NCBI GenBank assembly: GCA_002327305.1
Contig: DCUZ01000094.1
Location: forward strand, 1-10,066
Origin: Holophagales bacterium UBA2201
Lineage (GTDB): Bacteria; Acidobacteriota; Thermoanaerobaculia; UBA2201
Direction: 5' to 3'
Length of the DNA: 10,066 nt
Under the pieces are notes generated by a model, which saw nothing but the letters and a program-made list of their open reading frames with translations, had not been told where the DNA came from and did no database searches. Of this stretch, positions 6,602 to 10,066 are shown one piece after another (within the stretch, counting starts at the first letter, position 1; every line of letters begins with the position of its first letter). The translations under genes and the position numbers were made by a program.

Positions 6602-6987
6602 CGCGCCAGCCACACTTCCAGGATCAGCGCCGCGGCCCCCGCGTCCACGGCGCCGTCGCGGGCGCCGGGCCGCAGTCGGGCGGCCGCCTCGCGGGACGTG
6701 AGGGTCTCGTCCACCGTCTCCACCGGGATCCCCGAGGCCTCGCGCAACCGGTCGGCGAAGGCCCGCGCCTTTTTCACGATCCACGACCGTTCGGGATCCT
6801 TGACCGCCGGGACCCCCACGAGGACGAGGCCGCAGGGCTCCTCCCGCAGGAGCCGCAGGACCTGGTCGAGGGCGTCGCGGTCGTTCCGGACGGTGAGGGC
6901 CGCGCGGGGAAGGGGGACGGGGACGGCCGTGTCGGCCGCCGCCAGCCCGACGGTGCGCGTCCCGTAATCGACGGCAAGGATCTTCAC
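6595..6987 (-). CDS. ruvX: RuvX/YqgF family putative pre-16S rRNA nuclease (130 aa)
   Basis: A small RNase-H-fold protein. Family members process the 5' end of 16S rRNA in E. coli (YqgF) and have been described as Holliday-junction resolvases elsewhere. Visible motifs are VDYGTRTVG (residues 6-14, metal ligand Asp7), LVLVGVP (54-60), TVDETLTSREA (91-101) and VDAGAAALILEVWL (114-127, Asp115). The loop after VGVP, usually LNMDG-like, reads AVKDPERS here, a mild departure. The start is the GTG at 6985-6987, giving the standard MKILAVDYG opening. An upstream in-frame ATG at 7023 would begin upstream of the predicted promoter and adds no conserved residues. No ribosome site precedes the GTG. It is the first gene of the leftward group and overlaps mltG. 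Confidence 0.92.
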   Translation of the reverse strand: MKILAVDYGTRTVGLAAADTAVPVPLPRAALTVRNDRDALDQVLRLLREEPCGLVLVGVPAVKDPERSWIVKKARAFADRLREASGIPVETVDETLTSREAAARLRPGARDGAVDAGAAALILEVWLARC

Positions 6988-6996
6988 GCGGATTTT

Positions 6997-7002
6997 ATTA
7001 TA
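6997..7002 (-). promoter_or_regulatory. -10 box of ruvX in the 50-bp divergent gap
   Basis: In complement, a perfect TATAAT lies nine bases before the ruvX GTG, which predicts a leader of about two bases. A -35 box is less clear: TTGGAA at 15 bases and TTGGAT at 20 bases are both off the ideal 17. The same AT-rich patch contains TACAAT (7001-7006) on the plus strand, a possible -10 box for the thiolase with no convincing -35. Confidence 0.5.
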
Positions 7003-7026
7003 CAATGGAGCACGCCATTCCAATCC

Positions 7027-7033
7027 AAGGAGG
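7027..7033 (+). promoter_or_regulatory. Ribosome binding site that fixes the thiolase start
   Basis: AAGGAGG four bases before the ATG at 7038. It decides against the upstream in-frame ATG at 7005, which would add 11 residues before the conserved MNTVYIVAAARTPIG start. Confidence 0.9.
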
Positions 7034-7037
7034 CCCT

Positions 7038-8216
7038 ATGAACACCGTGTACATCGTCGCAGCCGCGCGCACCCCCATCGGTTCATTCGGCGGCGTCTTC
7101 GCCGCCACCCCCGCCCCGCGCCTGGGAGCTTCCGCCATCGAGGCGGCGCTGGCCCGCTCGGGCGTTCCCAAGGAGAAGGTGGAACAGGTCTACATGGGCT
7201 GCGTCCTCCAGGCCGGAATCGGCCAGGCGCCGGCCCGCCAAGCCGGGATCTATGCCGGACTTCCCCCGGCCTGCGGGGCCGTGACGGTGAACAAGGTGTG
7301 CGGCTCGGGGATGAAGAGCGTCATGCTGGGGGCCAACGACCTCCGGACCGGAGAGTTCGAGGTGGTCCTCGCCGGCGGGATGGAGAACATGAGCCAGGTC
7401 CCCTACTACCTCCCGGCGGCCCGCAACGGCTACCGGATGGGGCACGGGGAGGTGGTGGACGGCATGATCTTCGACGGCCTGTGGGACCCCTACCACAACA
7501 AGCACATGGGCACCTGCGGCGACCTCTGCGCCTCCACCCTCAAGTTCACGCGGGCCGAGCAGGACGCCTTCGCCCTCGAGTCCTACCGCCGCGCCTCCGG
7601 GGCCTGGGCCGACGGCACCTTCGCCGCCGAGGTGTCGCCCGTCCTCCTCCCCCAGAAGAAGGGCGACCCCGTGAGGGTGGAGAAGGACGAGGAGCCCTTC
7701 CGCCTCAAGGCCGACAAGGTGGCGACGCTGAGGCCCGCGTTCGGCGCCGACGGCACCGTCACCGCCGCCAACGCCTCCAAGATCAACGACGGCGCCGCCG
7801 CCCTGGTCCTGGCGTCGGAGGGCGCGGTGAAGGCCCTCGGCCTCAAGCCCCTGGCCCGGATCGTGGCCCAGGCCTCCCACGCCCAGGAGCCCGAGTGGTT
7901 CTCCACCGCCCCCATCGAGGCGGCGAAAAAAGCCCTCTCCCGGGCCGGGATGAACCTGTCCGACATCGACCTTTTCGAGGTCAACGAGGCCTTCTCGGTG
8001 GTGGCGATGGCCTTCATCCGGGAGCTGGCCCTGGACCCCGCCCATGTCAACGTCCTCGGCGGGGCGGTGGCCCTGGGACACCCCATCGGCGCCTCCGGCG
8101 CCCGCATCCTCGTCACCCTCCTCAACGCCCTCAAGGCAAGGGGGAAATCCCGCGGCCTGGCCGCCATCTGCATCGGCGGCGGCGAGGCCACGGCGATGAT
8201 CGTGGAGAGGGTGTGA
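7038..8216 (+). CDS. Acetyl-CoA acetyltransferase (thiolase II family, 392 aa)
   Basis: A cytoplasmic thiolase that condenses two acetyl-CoA to acetoacetyl-CoA or cleaves 3-ketoacyl-CoA. Family hallmarks are complete: an N-terminal VAAARTPIG, the acyl-accepting Cys88 in NKVCGSGMKS, GGMENMS, Asn316 in NEAFS, His348 in GHPIGASGARI and Cys378 in CIGGGEA. The length and residue numbers closely match biosynthetic thiolases such as Zoogloea PhaA. The stretch MGTCGDLCASTLKFTRAEQDAFA, where many homologues have a TAE-type segment, is Cys-containing. The gene is transcribed away from ruvX. Whether it serves ketone-body, butyrate-type or fatty-acid metabolism cannot be told, because no pathway partner lies in the window. 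The downstream neighbour lptD is functionally unrelated, and the 182-base gap between them holds degenerate 7-base repeats. Confidence 0.96.
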   Translation: MNTVYIVAAARTPIGSFGGVFAATPAPRLGASAIEAALARSGVPKEKVEQVYMGCVLQAGIGQAPARQAGIYAGLPPACGAVTVNKVCGSGMKSVMLGANDLRTGEFEVVLAGGMENMSQVPYYLPAARNGYRMGHGEVVDGMIFDGLWDPYHNKHMGTCGDLCASTLKFTRAEQDAFALESYRRASGAWADGTFAAEVSPVLLPQKKGDPVRVEKDEEPFRLKADKVATLRPAFGADGTVTAANASKINDGAAALVLASEGAVKALGLKPLARIVAQASHAQEPEWFSTAPIEAAKKALSRAGMNLSDIDLFEVNEAFSVVAMAFIRELALDPAHVNVLGGAVALGHPIGASGARILVTLLNALKARGKSRGLAAICIGGGEATAMIVERV

Positions 8217-8220
8217 GGAA

Positions 8221-8241
8221 GGGCTGACGGCTGAGGGCTGC
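8221..8241 (+). repeat. Heptamer array 1 (GGGCTGA-type, 3 units)
   Basis: Three consecutive 7-base units, GGGCTGA, CGGCTGA and GGGCTGC, beginning four bases after the thiolase stop codon. Confidence 0.75.
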
Positions 8242-8254
8242 AGAAAACACGATG

Positions 8255-8282
8255 GAGTCCGGTGTTCGGAGTTCGGAGTTCG
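8255..8282 (+). repeat. Heptamer array 2 (GAGTTCG-type, 4 units)
   Basis: Units GAGTCCG, GTGTTCG, GAGTTCG and GAGTTCG in phase, with a fifth decayed unit GAGGCCC. The consensus resembles the reverse complement of array 3, so the two could fold back on each other. Confidence 0.8.
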
Positions 8283-8318
8283 GAGGCCCTCCCGTCGCGA
8301 ACCAAGCGGCGAGATCAC

Positions 8319-8381
8319 GGACTTGGGACTTTGAACCTGAAACGCGAAACGCGAAACTCGGAACTCGAAACTCGAAACTGC
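8319..8381 (+). repeat. Heptamer array 3 (AAACTCG-type, 9 degenerate units)
   Basis: Nine phased 7-base units: GGACTTG, GGACTTT, GAACCTG, AAACGCG, AAACGCG, AAACTCG, GAACTCG, AAACTCG, AAACTGC. The array runs to within 17 bases of the annotated lptD start and is in open frame with lptD. It resembles the heptanucleotide short tandem repeats known from cyanobacteria and other bacteria, but no function is evident. Confidence 0.85.
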
Positions 8382-8398
8382 TTCTGATTTTCTGCGCG

Positions 8399-10066
8399 AT
8401 GCTATTCAAGCTGGCCGCCTCCCTCGGCTTCGGTCAGGACGCGGTCTCCCTGAGGGCGGAACGGCACGAGTGGGTGCAGGACGCCTACTGGTCGGGACAG
8501 GGCAAGGTCGAACTGCGCTACGGAGACATCACCATCCGGGCCGACACCCTCTTCTACGACATGATCAACGGGACGGTGGAGGCCAGCGGCAGCATCGTCC
8601 TGGAGCAGGCGGACGCGGTGATCCGCGCCGACACGCTCCGCTATTCCATCCGGGACCGCACCGGCGCCCTCACCCGCGTGGACGCCGATTTCCGGAGCGA
8701 GTACTTCTTCATCGGGGAACGCCTGGAGAAGGTGGGGGAGAACCGCTACCGTCTCTTCAAGGGGGAGTTCACCGCCTGCGACATGGAATCCCCCTCGTGG
8801 TCCTTCAAGATCCGACGCGCCACCCTTGAAACCGAGGGATACGCCTACCTGGGCGGCACCTCGCTGTGCGTCCACCGCTTCCCCGTCTTCTACATCCCCT
8901 ACATGGTGTGGCCCACCAAGCGGGAGCGGAGCGCGGGTCTCCTGGCCCCGCGCATCGGCCATTCGTTCAAGCGGGGGGCCTACCTCGGCCTGGCCCATTT
9001 CCAACCCCTGGGGGAGGCGTACGACCTCACCGCCTCGGCCGATTTCTTCTCGGAGGGGGCCCTCGGCGGAGGTCTGCGGTTCCGCTACGCCCCCGCGGAG
9101 GGCGTGGCCGGCCAGGCCGTCGGCTACTATGTCCGGGACATCGACGGCCAGGGCCGATGGAAGGGCAGTTTGGACCACAGCCAGACCGGCCTGCCCGGGG
9201 GGATGGTCCTGGACGCCCACCTCGAGGCCATCTCCGACATCGACTTTTTCAAGGAGTTCGAGAACGTCTTCGACCGCAACACCAACCGCCAGGTCTACTC
9301 CTACGTCTCCTCCACGGGGGGGTGGGGAAACCATTCGCTCCTGCTGAAACTGGACCGCCGGGAGACCTACTCCACGTCCACCGACAAGATCCTCCTCCAG
9401 CAGTATCCCAAGGCGGAGCTGCGGTTCCGGCCCCTCAACCTCTTCGGGACCCCCCTCAGTTTCTCCTACCAGGCCCGTTTCAACCTGTTCAACGTGGACA
9501 AGGGGGGGAGTTACCGGGGAACCTACGGCCGCGTAGACCTCTACCCGACCTTCGCCTATTCCCTCTCCACCCTTCCCTGGTTCTCCTTGACCCCCCAGGT
9601 CGGGTACCGCCTGACCTATTACACGAAAACGCTCCTGCCCGGCCAGGTGCTGGAGGGGGACCCCTTTTTGCGCCGCTATCTCTTCATCGGGGCGCAGGCC
9701 CTGGGGCCCCGATTCTCCCGCCTGTTTTCCGTCGGCGGACGCAAGCTCAAGCACCTGATCGAGCCGACGGCGCAGTACACCGAGTACACCCTCCTGGCCG
9801 ACGAACCCGTCCCCCTTTCCGACGAGAACGACTCCATCTTCGCCCGGCGGGAGCTGCGGGTCGCCCTCGTCAACCGCGTCCTGATGAAGACGGCCGGGGG
9901 CTCCTCCGAGGTGCTCCTGTTCGAGGTGTCCCAGCGGTTGAGCCTGGACGACGCCATGCCCCTCACCCGGGTGACCCTCGGCGGGCGGACCGAGACCTCC
10001 CCCCGCGGCCCCCTGGGTCTGGCGCTGCGCCTCAATCCCTCCCGCGCCCTGTTCATGGATGCCCGG
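8399..10066 (+). CDS. lptD: LPS-assembly protein LptD (OstA/Imp), 3' end missing
   Basis: The outer-membrane protein that, with LptE, inserts lipopolysaccharide into the outer leaflet. The first 556 residues are present and the frame runs open off the right edge. The OstA-like beta-jellyroll domain (about residues 15-125) contains GKVELRYGDITIRADTLFYD and GSIVLEQADAVIRADTLRYS. The family-defining junction with the barrel follows: FTACDMESPSWSFKI (124-138), FPVFYIPYMVWPTKRERSAGLLAPRIG (161-187) and many amphipathic beta strands. Two Cys (127 and 157) flank the junction; only some LptD disulfide positions can be judged here. The start is uncertain. The ATG at 8399 has no ribosome site and gives only a weak signal peptide (MLFKLAASLGFG). 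The same frame is open upstream to 8228, with an ATG at 8252 and a hydrophobic run (KLLLIFCAMLF) spanning the annotated start. Confidence 0.92.
   Translation, partial: MLFKLAASLGFGQDAVSLRAERHEWVQDAYWSGQGKVELRYGDITIRADTLFYDMINGTVEASGSIVLEQADAVIRADTLRYSIRDRTGALTRVDADFRSEYFFIGERLEKVGENRYRLFKGEFTACDMESPSWSFKIRRATLETEGYAYLGGTSLCVHRFPVFYIPYMVWPTKRERSAGLLAPRIGHSFKRGAYLGLAHFQPLGEAYDLTASADFFSEGALGGGLRFRYAPAEGVAGQAVGYYVRDIDGQGRWKGSLDHSQTGLPGGMVLDAHLEAISDIDFFKEFENVFDRNTNRQVYSYVSSTGGWGNHSLLLKLDRRETYSTSTDKILLQQYPKAELRFRPLNLFGTPLSFSYQARFNLFNVDKGGSYRGTYGRVDLYPTFAYSLSTLPWFSLTPQVGYRLTYYTKTLLPGQVLEGDPFLRRYLFIGAQALGPRFSRLFSVGGRKLKHLIEPTAQYTEYTLLADEPVPLSDENDSIFARRELRVALVNRVLMKTAGGSSEVLLFEVSQRLSLDDAMPLTRVTLGGRTETSPRGPLGLALRLNPSRALFMDAR

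Noticed and set aside
6602..6784. A longer MltG start inside ruvX
   Set aside because: The extra N-terminal residues are Arg/Gly-rich, precede the membrane anchor and have no counterpart in the family. The GTG at 6601 gives the expected length.
5480..6967. A 495-codon plus-strand open frame over mltG and ruvX
   Set aside because: It is antisense to two genes with clear catalytic motifs and shows no domain of its own.
7083..8318. A 411-codon open frame antisense to the thiolase
   Set aside because: The thiolase on the other strand has every catalytic motif in place. The antisense product is His/Gly/Val-rich with no recognisable domain.
8221..8381. CRISPR array
   Set aside because: The repeats are 7 bases long and directly adjacent, with no 25-35 base spacers and no cas genes nearby.
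8402..9754. A 450-codon open frame antisense to lptD
   Set aside because: It mirrors the lptD coding frame, has no ribosome site or motif, and reads as biased low-complexity sequence.

Overview
This is a GC-rich bacterial segment from a diderm. The evidence is two TonB-dependent outer-membrane receptors, a TonB-type energy transducer and the LPS-assembly protein LptD. The receptors have an N-terminal carboxypeptidase-regulatory-like domain ('Oar-like', TonB box ETVVVTG). That type, a kinase-like/TonB fusion, and high GC together suggest Acidobacteriota (Holophagae, Thermoanaerobaculia or Aminicenantia-like). This placement is inferred from protein style only.

Layout. Five genes lie on the minus strand, transcribed right to left from about 6987 to the left edge: ruvX (6595-6987), mltG (5609-6601, overlapping ruvX by 7 bases), a pseudokinase-TonB fusion (3700-5574), a complete TonB-dependent receptor (695-3520), and a second receptor whose 5' part only is in the window (1-574). 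Two genes lie on the plus strand: a thiolase (7038-8216) and lptD (8399 to the right edge, incomplete). The divergent point is a 50-bp gap at 6988-7037. No RNA gene, CRISPR array or insertion sequence was seen, and no gene-free stretch exceeds about 185 bases.

How the genes fit together. The left half looks like an outer-membrane uptake module. A membrane-anchored protein with a TonB C-terminal domain is followed by two tandem receptors that share about 92% DNA identity over the overlapping 574 bases. Each of the three has its own recognisable promoter. ruvX and mltG are housekeeping genes (Holliday-junction resolvase family or 16S rRNA processing, and peptidoglycan chain termination). Thiolase makes or cleaves acetoacetyl-CoA, and lptD inserts lipopolysaccharide into the outer membrane.

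The most interesting points are as follows. (1) The transducer's N-terminal half is recognisably a Ser/Thr-kinase fold that has lost its catalytic residues. (2) The transducer and ruvX both appear to be leaderless, with TATAAT 8-9 bases from the start codon. (3) A perfect 17-bp palindrome covers the transducer's -10 box. (4) A G9 tract sits in the leader of only one receptor copy, and that copy's promoter -35 lies inside the preceding gene's terminator. (5) The 180-bp gap before lptD is built from three families of 7-base repeats and stays open in the lptD reading frame.
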